The position numbers and the translations under genes are program-made. A stretch of 64,000 bases of DNA from Murinocardiopsis flavida (GTDB lineage: Bacteria > Actinomycetota > Actinomycetes > Streptosporangiales > Streptosporangiaceae). The notes beneath the pieces are model-generated. The model had not been told where the DNA came from, ran no database searches, and saw only the letters and a list, made by a program, of their open reading frames with translations. The stretch is from assembly GCF_003014485.1 (NCBI RefSeq), contig NZ_PYGA01000027.1:26611-90610 (forward strand). The letters run 5' to 3'. Shown here piece after piece: positions 1 to 9,100 of the stretch (positions within the stretch are counted from its first letter, which is position 1; each line of letters opens with the position of its first letter).

Positions 1-372
1 GCTGATGAGGGAATTGGGGATCTTGAACGTGGACGCGGGGAACTCCTGCTGCTCGACCTCGTCGGGGTGGACGACGGTCAGCTTGCCGGTGCCGCTGTCG
101 AGAGCGGCGAAGGTGCCCTTGATGCCGGCGTCGGCGAACACCTTCTCCAAGTCCTCGCGCACCTGCGGTCCTGCGGCGGCCTCGTCCGGTTTCTCGCCCT
201 TCGAGGATCCGCCGGGCGCGCCGGTGCTCGCGGAGGAGCAGGCGGCGAGACCGAGGGAGAGCACCACGGCCGCGGCCGCGAGCCTCGTGACGGTCCTCGG
301 GACGGGGGCGCCATGGGCCCGGGACGATGCGGCGGGGCGGGTGTCGGTACTGGGCACTCGGGTCCTCTTCAT
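1..372 (-). CDS. Class D beta-lactamase-like lipoprotein, 5' part only
   Basis: Only the first 124 codons are in the window; the gene continues past the left edge. The start chosen is ATG at 372-370. The product has a basic N-terminus, a hydrophobic stretch (LAAAAVVLSLGLAAC) ending in a lipobox, and so is a probable lipoprotein. After a Ser/Gly-rich linker comes VREDLEKVFADAGIKGTF, then FPASTFKIPNSLI at the edge. PASTFKIPN is the active-site Ser-x-x-Lys motif and flank typical of class D (OXA-type) serine beta-lactamases and BlaR/MecR sensor domains. Seen: signal, lipobox, STFK. Inferred: a surface-anchored penicillin-interacting enzyme. The later SxV and KTG motifs lie outside the window, so activity cannot be judged. 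Confidence 0.8.
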   Translation of the reverse strand, partial: MKRTRVPSTDTRPAASSRAHGAPVPRTVTRLAAAAVVLSLGLAACSSASTGAPGGSSKGEKPDEAAAGPQVREDLEKVFADAGIKGTFAALDSGTGKLTVVHPDEVEQQEFPASTFKIPNSLIS

Positions 373-510
373 GGGGTCGATGACGATCAGGAGACGATGG
401 AACCGGGCCCGACGTTTCTCCGGCGTTAACGCCCAGTCTGCCGCGACGCCGATGGGCCGCCCCGCTCGGCGGCCGGTTCCCGCGGGTGGATTTCGGCGGG
501 GCGGGCGGGG

Positions 511-1929
511 ATGATGCCGTGCATGGATCTTCTCAGCGGCGAGCCGTCCGTTGTCACCGTCGGCGCGGGGATGTTCGCGGAGTCCCTCGCCGGCCAGGCG
601 GTGCCGGTGGCACCGGTGGACTTCCGACCGCCCTTGGGCGGCGCCGCCGCCGAAGACGACCTCGTGCGCGTCCTCGCCGATCCGCGCCGGGCCGCCGCCG
701 ACGCCACCGCCGTCGGCCGGATCCTCGCCGTCCGCCCGAAGCTCGTGGACGTGCGCCCCGCCGGCGCCGCCCTCGGCCTCGAACCCGGCGGGTTCCTGCA
801 CGCCGGTCCCCCGCTGACGTGGGACCGCGCCTCCGGCCCGATGCGCGGCGCGCTCATGGGCGCCATGGTCCTCGAAGGGCTGGCCGACACCCCCGAGGCG
901 GCCGAGCGGATCCTCGCCCGCGGCGGGGCGCGGTTCGAGCCGTGCCACCACCGCTCCGCCGTCGGCCCCATGGCCGGGGTCGTCAGCCCGTCGATGTGGA
1001 TGTTCGAGATCGCGGACGAGGCGAGCGGGCGGCGCACCTGGTGCTCGTTGAACGAGGGCCTCGGCGCCGTGCTGCGCTACGGCGCCTACGGCCCCGAGGT
1101 CATCGACCGGCTGCGGTGGATGTCCGCCGTACTCGGCCCGCTGCTGCAAGCCGCGCTGCGCGCCCACGGGCCCGTGGACCTCGGCGCGGTCATCGCCCAG
1201 ATGCTGCACATGGGCGACGAGTGCCACAACCGCAACCGCTCGGGCACGCTGATGCTGCTGCGCGAGCTGATCCCCGACCTCATCGGCTCCGGCGCGCCGG
1301 CCACCGACGCCGCCGAGGTCGCCCGGTTCATCGGCGGCAACGACCACTTCTTCCTCAACCTCGCCATGCCGGCGGCGAAGCTGATGCTGGACGCGGGGCG
1401 CGACGTCCCCGGGTCCGGCCTGGTCGTCGCCATGGCGCGCAACGGCACCGACTTCGGCATCCAGACGGCCGGGACCGGCGACCAATGGTTCACCGCACCG
1501 GCGAACACCCCCGAGGGCCTGTTCCTCGGCTCCTACGGCCCGCAGGACGCCAACCCCGACATCGGCGACTCCGCCATCACCGAGACCTGCGGCCTGGGCG
1601 GTTTCGCCATGGCGACGGCCCCCGCCATCGTCCGGTTCGTCGGCGGCGACGTGGCGTTCGCGCTGGAGACCTCGCGGCGGATGTACGAGATCACCCTCGC
1701 GGAGAACCCCGCGTTCCAGCTGCCCATCCTGGACTTCCGCGGCACCGCCACCGGCATCGACGTCACCCGGGTCGTCCGCACCGGGATCCTGCCGCAGATC
1801 AACACCGGGATGGCGGGGCGCGAGGCGGGTGTCGGCCAGGTCGGCGCCGGGCTGGTGACCCCGCCCGAGGGCTGCTTCACCGCCGCGCTGCGCGCCCTCG
1901 CCGCCGCGGCCCCGCCCCTCGTCGGCTGA
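511..1929 (+). CDS. DUF1116 family protein (YlbE/AllG-like)
   Basis: 472 residues. The stretch HMGDECHNRNRSGT and the repeated glycine-rich ends (RNGTDFGIQTAGTGDQWF) identify the DUF1116 family, which includes E. coli YlbE, now named AllG. In enterobacteria AllG acts with FdrA/AllF and AllH in carbamoyl transfer at the end of allantoin/oxamate metabolism. No fdrA, allH or carbamate kinase gene is nearby, so the partner genes must lie elsewhere or the role differs. ATG 511 follows a G-rich stretch; a second ATG follows directly and a third is at codon 5, so the exact start is uncertain. It is soluble, with no signal peptide. Family assignment is firm; the reaction is not. Confidence 0.85.
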   Translation: MMPCMDLLSGEPSVVTVGAGMFAESLAGQAVPVAPVDFRPPLGGAAAEDDLVRVLADPRRAAADATAVGRILAVRPKLVDVRPAGAALGLEPGGFLHAGPPLTWDRASGPMRGALMGAMVLEGLADTPEAAERILARGGARFEPCHHRSAVGPMAGVVSPSMWMFEIADEASGRRTWCSLNEGLGAVLRYGAYGPEVIDRLRWMSAVLGPLLQAALRAHGPVDLGAVIAQMLHMGDECHNRNRSGTLMLLRELIPDLIGSGAPATDAAEVARFIGGNDHFFLNLAMPAAKLMLDAGRDVPGSGLVVAMARNGTDFGIQTAGTGDQWFTAPANTPEGLFLGSYGPQDANPDIGDSAITETCGLGGFAMATAPAIVRFVGGDVAFALETSRRMYEITLAENPAFQLPILDFRGTATGIDVTRVVRTGILPQINTGMAGREAGVGQVGAGLVTPPEGCFTAALRALAAAAPPLVG

Positions 1930-2109
1930 CGGGGCGGCGCCGCGGGCCCGCTGCGTGGCACCCCGGGGCGCCCAGGTCACCAGGGCGCCGGCGGCCGTGG
2001 CCTCGGCCGTGCGGGCGTGCGGGCTGAGCAGGCTCTACGATTGGAGCGCGGCCGGCCCTCGGGGCCGGGGCGACCCACCGTGTCGAGGCCTAAGGAGCCG
2101 ACCAGCACC

Positions 2110-3426
2110 ATGTCCGAGCAGCGCATCGTCCGCCCGACCCCCATCAGCGGCTTCCCCGAGTGGACGCCCCAGATCCGGTCAACGGAGCAGCGCTGGCTCG
2201 ACCATATCCGCGCCGGTTTCGAACGCTACGGGTTCGCGTCGGTCGAGACCCCGTCGGTGGAGTCGCTGGAGGCGCTGACCTCCAAGGGCGAGACCTCGCA
2301 GGAGGTGTACACCCTGCACCGCCTCCAGGCCGATCCCGCTGACGACACCGACGCCCGGCTGGGCCTGCACTTCGACCTGACCGTGCCGTTGGCCCGCTAT
2401 GTCGCCCAGCACTTCAACGACCTGGTGTTCCCGTTCAAGCGGTACCAGATGCAGAGGGTGTGGCGCGGGGAGCGCCCGCAGGAGGGCCGCTTCCGCGAGT
2501 TCACCCAGTGCGACATCGACGTCATCAACATCGACCAGGTGCCGCTGCACTTCGACGCCGAGCTGCCGCGCATCGTGCACGAGGTCCTCACCGGGCTCGG
2601 CATCCCCGCGTGGACGATCAGCCTGAACAACCGCAAGGTGCTACAGGGCTTCTACGAGGGGCTCGGCATCGGCGACCCCGTCGCCGTCATCCGGGCCGTC
2701 GACAAGCTGCACAAGATCGGCGAGGACGGTGTCGCCGCGATCCTCACCGAGCGGGCGGGGCTCGCCGCCGAGCAGGTGAAGGGGTGCCTGGAGCTGGCGC
2801 GGATCAAGGGCGCCGACTCCTCGGTCGCCGACGAGATCGCCGGGCTCGGCGTCGGGTCGGCGCTGCTCGACGAAGGGCTCGCCGAGCTGCGCTACGTCCT
2901 CGACGAGCTCGCCGACCTGCCGGCCGGCAGTGTCGTCGCCGACATGTCGATCGCGCGCGGGCTCGACTACTACACCGGGACCGTCTACGAGGCGGCGTTC
3001 GACGACGACCCCGGGTTCGGCAGCATCTGCGCCGGGGGCCGCTACGAGGACCTCGCCGGGCAGTTCATTCGGCGGCGGCTGCCGGGGGTCGGCATCTCCA
3101 TCGGGCTGACCCGCATCTTCGCCAAACTCGTCGCCGAGGGACGCGTCGCCGAGGGGCGCATGTGCCCCACCGACGTGCTGGTGGCGGTGCCGTCGGCGGA
3201 GCGCCGCGGCGAAGCCCTGGACACCGCCGCGCGGCTGCGCGAGCGCGGCTTCAACACGGAGGTGTACCACCAGGCCGCGAAGATCGGCAAGCAGGTGCAG
3301 TACGCGTCCCGCAAGGGCATCCCGTTCGTGTGGTTCCCCCCGTTCGAGGACGGCGGCCCGCACGAGGTCAAGGACCTCGCGAGCGGCGAGCAGGCCGAGG
3401 CCGACCCCGCCGTTTGGACCCGCTGA
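2110..3426 (+). CDS. hisS: Histidyl-tRNA synthetase
   Basis: 438 residues, the usual size for bacterial HisRS, which charges tRNA-His in the cytosol. ATG 2110 is preceded by AAGGAG at 2092-2097; the reading frame is open further upstream but without a better ribosome site. Class II motifs are visible: motif 2 in FKRYQMQRVWRGERPQEGRF with downstream REFTQCDIDV, the HisRS-specific ARGLDYYTGTVYE, and motif 3 in GGRYEDL/LPGVGISIGLTRIF. The C-terminal anticodon-binding domain begins near residue 345 (CPTDVLVAVPS). It stands alone: a hairpin terminator follows at 3432-3464. Housekeeping function is well supported. Whether a second hisS exists in this genome cannot be seen here. Confidence 0.97.
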   Translation: MSEQRIVRPTPISGFPEWTPQIRSTEQRWLDHIRAGFERYGFASVETPSVESLEALTSKGETSQEVYTLHRLQADPADDTDARLGLHFDLTVPLARYVAQHFNDLVFPFKRYQMQRVWRGERPQEGRFREFTQCDIDVINIDQVPLHFDAELPRIVHEVLTGLGIPAWTISLNNRKVLQGFYEGLGIGDPVAVIRAVDKLHKIGEDGVAAILTERAGLAAEQVKGCLELARIKGADSSVADEIAGLGVGSALLDEGLAELRYVLDELADLPAGSVVADMSIARGLDYYTGTVYEAAFDDDPGFGSICAGGRYEDLAGQFIRRRLPGVGISIGLTRIFAKLVAEGRVAEGRMCPTDVLVAVPSAERRGEALDTAARLRERGFNTEVYHQAAKIGKQVQYASRKGIPFVWFPPFEDGGPHEVKDLASGEQAEADPAVWTR

Positions 3427-3431
3427 CCCGT

Positions 3432-3464
3432 CGCGCCGGGCCGCCTGTCCGGCGGTCCGGCGCG
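3432..3464 (+). terminator. Hairpin terminator of hisS
   Basis: A 14-base-pair stem (left arm 3432-3445, right arm 3451-3464, one G-T pair) with a 5-nt loop begins 6 nt after the hisS stop. There is no U-tract, which is common for actinobacterial hairpin terminators. Confidence 0.65.
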
Positions 3465-3550
3465 GGCGGCCGACCGCGCCCTTTCGCATACCGACACCAC
3501 CGCTGTCCAGCCATGCCCGGAACCGGCCAAACGGCGGACAACCGGCACGG

Positions 3551-6082
3551 ATGAGTGAAATAATCCGGCTCAAGGCTCACGTCCGAATCCGGGAATCGGC
3601 GCGACCGCATGGTCGCCGCGGCCGCCCAGTGAACGAGATCATGACCCTCCCTCGCCATAACCTTCCCAAGCGCGCGAGCCACTTCATCGGCCGCGAGCGC
3701 GACGTCACCGACCTCCGCCAGCTGTTCGACAGCACGCGCATGATCACCCTCACCGGGGCCGGCGGCATCGGCAAGACCCGCCTTGCCGTCCGGGTCGCCG
3801 AGACCATGCTGGCGGGCTTCGACCGGGTGCGGTTCGCCGACCTCAGCGAGGCCGTGGGGCCCGACGCCGCGGTGCGCGCGGTCGCCGACACCCTGCGGGT
3901 CGTCGACGACCGCGGTGTGCACGAGGCGATCATCGCGATGCTGCGCCCGCAGCGCTTCCTCCTCATCCTCGACACCTGCGAGCCCTCGGTCGGCCCGCTC
4001 GCGGACCTGTGCACACGGCTGCTGGAGAACTGTCCCGACCTGCGAATCCTCGCCACCAGCCGCGAGCCGCTGCGCATCCCCGGCGAGACCATCTGGCGGG
4101 TGCCGCCACTCTCGGTCCCGGCCCGCACCTCCGGCCCGCAGTTGTCGCTGCTGCGCCCGCCCGAGCCTGATGTCGCCGTGGTGCCCGGCACGTCGCTGCG
4201 CCCCCAGGAGGCGCTGCGCTACGAGGCCGTGCGGCTCTTCGTCGTCCGCGCCGGCAGCGCGCGCCCGGGCTTCGAGGTCACCCGCGACAACCTCGGCCAG
4301 GTGATCGAGCTGTGCCGGATGCTCGACGGTGTGCCGCTCGCGATCGAGCTCGCGGCGGCCCGCGTGCGGGTGCTGTCGGTCCGCCAGATCCTGGCCCGGC
4401 TCGACGACCAGTTCCGCCTGCTCGTCGGTACCGCCCGCGACCTCCCGGCCCGCCAGCGCACCATCCGGGCGACCGTCGAGTGGAGCCACGACCTCCTCAG
4501 CGACGACGAGCAGACCCTGCTCCGGCGGCTGTCGGTGTTCGCCACCTGGTCCATGCGCATCGCCGAGGAGGTCTGCGCCTTCGACACCATCAGCCGCGAG
4601 CAGATCCTCGACCTGCACGCGTCGCTGCTCGACAAGTCGCTGGTCACCGCCGGGCCCGAGGTCGGCGGGCGGGCCCACTACCACCTGCTCGACACCGTGC
4701 GCGGCTACGCCGCCGAGCGGCTCACCGCCGCCGGCGAGGAGGCGCTCGTCCGCGACCGCCACCTCGACTTCGCGGTGGCGGCCCTGGAGGACTCCGCGCG
4801 CCTCGCCGTCAGCGATCTCTCGTGGCCCGAGCGGCTCGCCGCGCTGCGCCGAACCGACCACCACCGCGAGAACACCCGCAGGCTCCTCGCCTGGGCGCGC
4901 GGCCACCGGCCGGTCGACGGGCTGCGCTTCTGCGTGGCGCTGCGGTCCTACTGGGCGGTCCGCGACGCGACCGGCGAAGTGGTGGCGCACATCGGCGGCC
5001 TCCTCGAGGAAACGGCGAACGAGGCGCCGTCAGCCATCAGGGCCCGCGCGCTCGCCCTGTACGCGGAGCTCACCCTCGACGGCGAGAGCGTCGGCACCGC
5101 CGCCTCGGCCGCCGATGCCGCGCTGAAGGAGGCGCGCAACTGCGCCGACCCCGGCGCCCTGACCACCGCGTACTGCGCCATGGCGCAGGTGGGCCTGTAC
5201 ACCGGCGACCCCGACACCGCGCACCGCTGGGCGACCGAGACCCTCGACCTCGCCCGCGACAACGACGACCTCGTGGCGGAGATCGTCGCCCTGAACGTCC
5301 TCGGGTCGCTGCTGCTCGGCCGCGACCGCGCCGCGGCGCGCGCGCTGTTCGAGCAGAGCCTCGCCGTCTCCGAGAGCATCAACGAGGGCTGGAGCATCGC
5401 GCGCGGCCTCACCGTCCTCGGCGTCATCGACCTGCCCGACGGCGACCCCGAGGTTGCGGCACGCGCCCTCACCACGGCGCTGCGGCTGTTCGACGACATC
5501 GGCTCGGCCCGCGACTCCGCCCGCTGCTGCGCCGCGCTCGGCAGGCTCGCCATCCGCACGGGCGACCACGCCGAGGCGCGGTCCCGGCTCGTCGAGGCCA
5601 TGCGCCTCAGCATCGCCTCGGGGCGCCGTCTCTCCATCGCCCGCGCGGTGGCCGCGCTCGCCGAGCTCGCGGTCGCCGAGGACCAGCCCGTGCGCGCGGC
5701 CGCCCTCGCGGGGGCCGCCGATTCGCTGCGGACCGAGGCGCATCCCCCGGGGCGCGCCTCCGGGCGCATCCGCGCCTTCGCCGAGGAGCGGTTGGGGGCC
5801 GACACCGCGCAGTCCGCGTGGCACTCCTGGCGTTCGCTGTCGGTCGAGCGCATCGTCAACGAGGCCGTCGAGTTCCCCACCGTGCTCCCTTCGGTGCCGC
5901 TGACCCCGCGCGAGACCGAGATCGCGCAGCTCGTCGGGGCGGGGCTCAGCAACCGCGACATCGCCGAGCGGCTCACCATCACCTCGGCCACCGCGGCGCG
6001 GCACATCGCCAACATCTTCGGCAAGCTCGGCGTCACCTCCCGCGACCGGTTGGCGGAGTGGGCGCGGGCGAACCGCCGGTGA
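3551..6082 (+). CDS. STAND-ATPase LuxR-family transcriptional regulator
   Basis: About 843 residues. An NB-ARC/STAND ATPase domain lies at roughly residues 30-330: Walker A TLTGAGGIGKTRLA, Walker B RFLLILDTCE, then the family hallmark GVPLAIELAAARVRVLS. The middle (about 400-740) is alpha-helical and TPR-like. A LuxR-type helix-turn-helix closes the protein (LTPRETEIAQLVGAGLSNRDIAERL). Such proteins use nucleotide-dependent oligomerisation to gate DNA binding in response to unknown ligands. The ATG at 3551 is the longest start; GTG 3629 and ATG 3641, much closer to the conserved HFIGRERD, are credible alternatives and neither has a strong ribosome site. A paralogue follows 183 nt downstream. 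The regulatory target is unknown. Confidence 0.88.
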   Translation: MSEIIRLKAHVRIRESARPHGRRGRPVNEIMTLPRHNLPKRASHFIGRERDVTDLRQLFDSTRMITLTGAGGIGKTRLAVRVAETMLAGFDRVRFADLSEAVGPDAAVRAVADTLRVVDDRGVHEAIIAMLRPQRFLLILDTCEPSVGPLADLCTRLLENCPDLRILATSREPLRIPGETIWRVPPLSVPARTSGPQLSLLRPPEPDVAVVPGTSLRPQEALRYEAVRLFVVRAGSARPGFEVTRDNLGQVIELCRMLDGVPLAIELAAARVRVLSVRQILARLDDQFRLLVGTARDLPARQRTIRATVEWSHDLLSDDEQTLLRRLSVFATWSMRIAEEVCAFDTISREQILDLHASLLDKSLVTAGPEVGGRAHYHLLDTVRGYAAERLTAAGEEALVRDRHLDFAVAALEDSARLAVSDLSWPERLAALRRTDHHRENTRRLLAWARGHRPVDGLRFCVALRSYWAVRDATGEVVAHIGGLLEETANEAPSAIRARALALYAELTLDGESVGTAASAADAALKEARNCADPGALTTAYCAMAQVGLYTGDPDTAHRWATETLDLARDNDDLVAEIVALNVLGSLLLGRDRAAARALFEQSLAVSESINEGWSIARGLTVLGVIDLPDGDPEVAARALTTALRLFDDIGSARDSARCCAALGRLAIRTGDHAEARSRLVEAMRLSIASGRRLSIARAVAALAELAVAEDQPVRAAALAGAADSLRTEAHPPGRASGRIRAFAEERLGADTAQSAWHSWRSLSVERIVNEAVEFPTVLPSVPLTPRETEIAQLVGAGLSNRDIAERLTITSATAARHIANIFGKLGVTSRDRLAEWARANRR

Positions 6083-6265
6083 ACGGTGTCGGCCGCGGCG
6101 TCCGGTCACGGCCGATTCCGGCGTTCCACTTGCGCGGCCCCCGTATGCGATTAAGACTGCTTAGGCAGGCTCCCCCGTGTGTCCAGCAGATCGGCGCATC
6201 CGCCGGCGGTAGCCCGGCTACCGGGGCGGATGCGGCGCACCTCCGGTCGTTTTCCGTGAAAGGCC

Positions 6266-8671
6266 ATGGCAGTAGCTCACATCTCCGCCGCGCGGCATTC
6301 GCTGCCGCTGGAACCCAATGGTTTCGTCGGGCGCTCCGCCGCGCTGGCGACCGTCGGCCGGCTCCTGACGGAGAACCGCGTCGTGACCCTCTGCGGCTCG
6401 GGCGGCATCGGCAAGACCCGGCTGGCGCTGCGCGTCGCGGCGCTCACGGCCGCCGACCGCCCCGATGAGGTGCGCCTGGTCGAACTCGCCGCCGCATCGG
6501 GCCGCGACCACATCGTCTCCCGGATCGCCATCGCCGCCGGTGTCACCGAGGAGACCGTCCGCCCCCTCCAGGAGACCCTGTTCAACGCGTTGAGCGGGCG
6601 CCGCCTGCTCCTGGTGCTCGACACCTGCGAACACGTCGCCGACGACGTCGCGGAGCTCGGCCGCGCGCTGGTCGAGTCCTGCCCGCAGCTCACGCTGCTG
6701 CTCACGAGCCGCGAGCCGGTGCGCATCCCCGGTGAGGCCCTGTACTGGGTGGCCCCGCTCTCGCTGCCGCCCGCCTCCGGTGCGAACGCGACCGACTCCG
6801 AGGCGGTGCGGCTGTTCCTGAACCGCGCCCGCGCCTCGTCCCCCGGGTTCACCGCGGCGCCCGACGCACTGGCGTGCATCGCGGAGATCTGCCGCCGCCT
6901 CGACGGCCTGCCCCTGGGGATCGAGCTGGCCGCGGCACGGGTGCGCCTGCTGTCCCTCCCGGAGATCGCCGAGCGGCTCGACGACCGGTTCCGGTTCCTC
7001 ACCGTCGGCGATCGCAGCGCGCCGGCCCGCCAGCGCAACCTGCGGGCGGTGATCGACTGGAGCCACGCCCTGCTCACCCCGAGCGAGCGCGTGCTGCTGC
7101 GGCGGCTCTCGGTGTTCGCCAACTGGGAGGTGGAGCAGGCCGAACGGGTCTGCGCCGATGCCCTGCTGCCGGAGGACGGCATCCTCGACCTGCTGTCCTC
7201 GCTGGTCGAGCGGTCCCTGGTCGTGGTCGCCGGCGAGTTCAGGGGCCGGGTCCGCTACCGCATGCTCGACACCATCCGCGACTACGCCGCCGACCGCCTG
7301 GCCGAGTCCGGCGAGGCCGACCCCGTCCGCGACCGCCTCGGCGCGCAGATGGTGCGCTGCGCGGAGTCCCTCGGCCGCAACGCGATCCTGAGCCGGCCCA
7401 TCCCCTGGGCCGAGCGCTTCGACTCCTGGCACCGGGTCGAGGCCGAGTACGACAACTTCCGCGCGGCGCTGCACCGCGCCGCCGCCCGGGGCGACACCGA
7501 GACCGGGCTGCGGCTCTGCGTGGGCCTGCGCGCCTTCTGGATCGTGCGCGGGTACTTCGCCGAAGGCGCCGAGTGGACCGACCGCTTCCTGGCCATGGGC
7601 GGCGCCGCTCCGGCCCTGCGCGGGCGCGCCATGGTCCGCCGGGCCGAGCTCACCTGGGAGCAGAAGGACCACCGGCACACCTCGCGCATCGGCGACGAAG
7701 GGCTGGTGCTGTGCCGGGACGCAGGCGACCACGATTCGGTGTGCCTGGCGCTGAACATCCTGGCGACGATCGACATGCGGCAGGGACGCCTGCTGCGGGC
7801 CACGGCGCGCCTCTCCGAGATGCTGCGGCTGGCACGGCGCAACGGCGACATCTGGAACGAGGGCATCGCGCGCGGCACACTGGGCACGCTCGCCGCCCGC
7901 CAGGGCGGCTTCCAGCAGGCCACCTTCCACTGCGAGGAGGCGCTGCGCCTGCTGCGCGGCATCGACCACCGCTGGGGTGTCGCACGGACCCTGATCGGCC
8001 ACGGCGTGGTCGCCGAGAACCTGGGCGACCTCGACCGCGCCGACCGCTGCTTCCGCGAGGCGATGGAGATCCAGCGCGAGGTCGGCGGCCTCCCCGAGCT
8101 GGCGCGCTGCCTGGCCGGGCTGGGCCGGGTCGCCGCGCGCCGCGGAGAGGCCGCCGACGCCTACGCCTACTTCCGCGAGAGCCTGGTGCTCTGCCACGGC
8201 ATCGGGCAGCGTCTCGGCGTGGCCCGCGGCCTGGAGGGCATAGCGCGCATCGCCGCCGGGGACGGGCTCGCCGCCGACGCGGGGGTGCTCGCGGGCGCGG
8301 CCGCCACGCTGCGCGAGCGGCTCGGGATCACCGCGGCCCCCCGCAGGCCCGAAGGAGTGGGGGTGCGCGCGTGGAACGAGGGGCGGGCGCTCGCCGCCGA
8401 CAGCGCTGTCGCCCGCGCCGTGGAGGTCTGCTCGGGTCCGCGGTCGCAGCGGCGCGACCAGGCCGTCGCCGACGCCCCCGCCCTGACCCGGCGCGAGGCC
8501 GAGATCGCGCACCTGATCGGCACCGGCATGAGCAACCGGGCCATCGCCGCCGAGCTGTTCATCTCGCCGGTCACCGTGGCGCGGCACGTCGCCAACATCC
8601 ACACGAAGCTGGGCTTCAACTCGCGCGAGCAGATCGCCGAGTGGGTCGTCGGCGACGCGGTCCCCACCTGA
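6266..8671 (+). CDS. STAND-ATPase LuxR-family regulator, paralogue
   Basis: 801 residues with the same architecture as the preceding gene: NGFVGRSAAL opening, Walker A TLCGSGGIGKTRLALR, Walker B RRLLLVLDTCEH, GLPLGIELAAARVRLLS, a helical TPR-like middle (about 400-690) and a C-terminal LuxR helix-turn-helix (LTRREAEIAHLIGTGMSNRAIAAEL). ATG 6266 is preceded by GAAAGG. The shared domain order and close motif matches suggest tandem duplication followed by divergence in the ligand-sensing middle. Target genes are unknown. The nearest downstream gene is the AMP-binding-like protein behind the inverted repeat at 8781-8814. Confidence 0.88.
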   Translation: MAVAHISAARHSLPLEPNGFVGRSAALATVGRLLTENRVVTLCGSGGIGKTRLALRVAALTAADRPDEVRLVELAAASGRDHIVSRIAIAAGVTEETVRPLQETLFNALSGRRLLLVLDTCEHVADDVAELGRALVESCPQLTLLLTSREPVRIPGEALYWVAPLSLPPASGANATDSEAVRLFLNRARASSPGFTAAPDALACIAEICRRLDGLPLGIELAAARVRLLSLPEIAERLDDRFRFLTVGDRSAPARQRNLRAVIDWSHALLTPSERVLLRRLSVFANWEVEQAERVCADALLPEDGILDLLSSLVERSLVVVAGEFRGRVRYRMLDTIRDYAADRLAESGEADPVRDRLGAQMVRCAESLGRNAILSRPIPWAERFDSWHRVEAEYDNFRAALHRAAARGDTETGLRLCVGLRAFWIVRGYFAEGAEWTDRFLAMGGAAPALRGRAMVRRAELTWEQKDHRHTSRIGDEGLVLCRDAGDHDSVCLALNILATIDMRQGRLLRATARLSEMLRLARRNGDIWNEGIARGTLGTLAARQGGFQQATFHCEEALRLLRGIDHRWGVARTLIGHGVVAENLGDLDRADRCFREAMEIQREVGGLPELARCLAGLGRVAARRGEAADAYAYFRESLVLCHGIGQRLGVARGLEGIARIAAGDGLAADAGVLAGAAATLRERLGITAAPRRPEGVGVRAWNEGRALAADSAVARAVEVCSGPRSQRRDQAVADAPALTRREAEIAHLIGTGMSNRAIAAELFISPVTVARHVANIHTKLGFNSREQIAEWVVGDAVPT

Positions 8672-9100
8672 CCGCCGCCGGGGCACGGCGGCCCTGCCGC
8701 CGCCCGCCGCAGAGGGCGCGGTGAGCTGGGCGGACGGCCGCCCAGAGCGGCCCCTACATACTGGCCGACGGCGAACCTACATATGCAAGTGCATTCGAGG
8801 ATGCATGTGCATATACACACGGCGCGCTAGTGTCGGCAGTGATGGGACCCGCCGGGGCCGCACGCATCCCGCACCGCACCCCGGTTCCGGCCCATTGGTC
8901 CGGGATCCCGCTGTCCCGGGGCACCGTGGAGCCGATGGCGCGTTACGCGACACCGTCGGCGCCCTCGCGGCCGACCGCGAGGCGCCGAGGCGTCCGGCAC
9001 GCCGTCCTCCGCGAACTCGCTGGGCGATCGCGGTCGCCGGTGTCCTCCACGAGGGCACCGCAACCGCCGCGGCGCACCGGGCTCGCCACGTGGAGGGGGC
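8672..9100. other. 429-bp intergenic region
   Basis: No credible gene. It holds a weak 7-bp hairpin just after the upstream gene (8686-8702), two copies of CCTACATA (8753-8760 and 8776-8783) and the AT-rich inverted repeat annotated separately. The rest is GC-rich leader sequence up to the purine-rich ribosome site at about 9092-9099. Confidence 0.5.
8781..8814. promoter_or_regulatory. AT-rich inverted repeat, operator-like
   Basis: Arms of 14 nt (8781-8794 and 8801-8814; core TATGCAAGTGCAT against ATGCATGTGCATA) match as reverse complements at 12 of 14 positions, with a 6-nt centre. Its base composition contrasts sharply with the surroundings. The size fits a dimeric repressor site, for example TetR or GntR type. 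Binding is inferred only from symmetry and position, about 290 bp upstream of the next gene. Confidence 0.45.
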
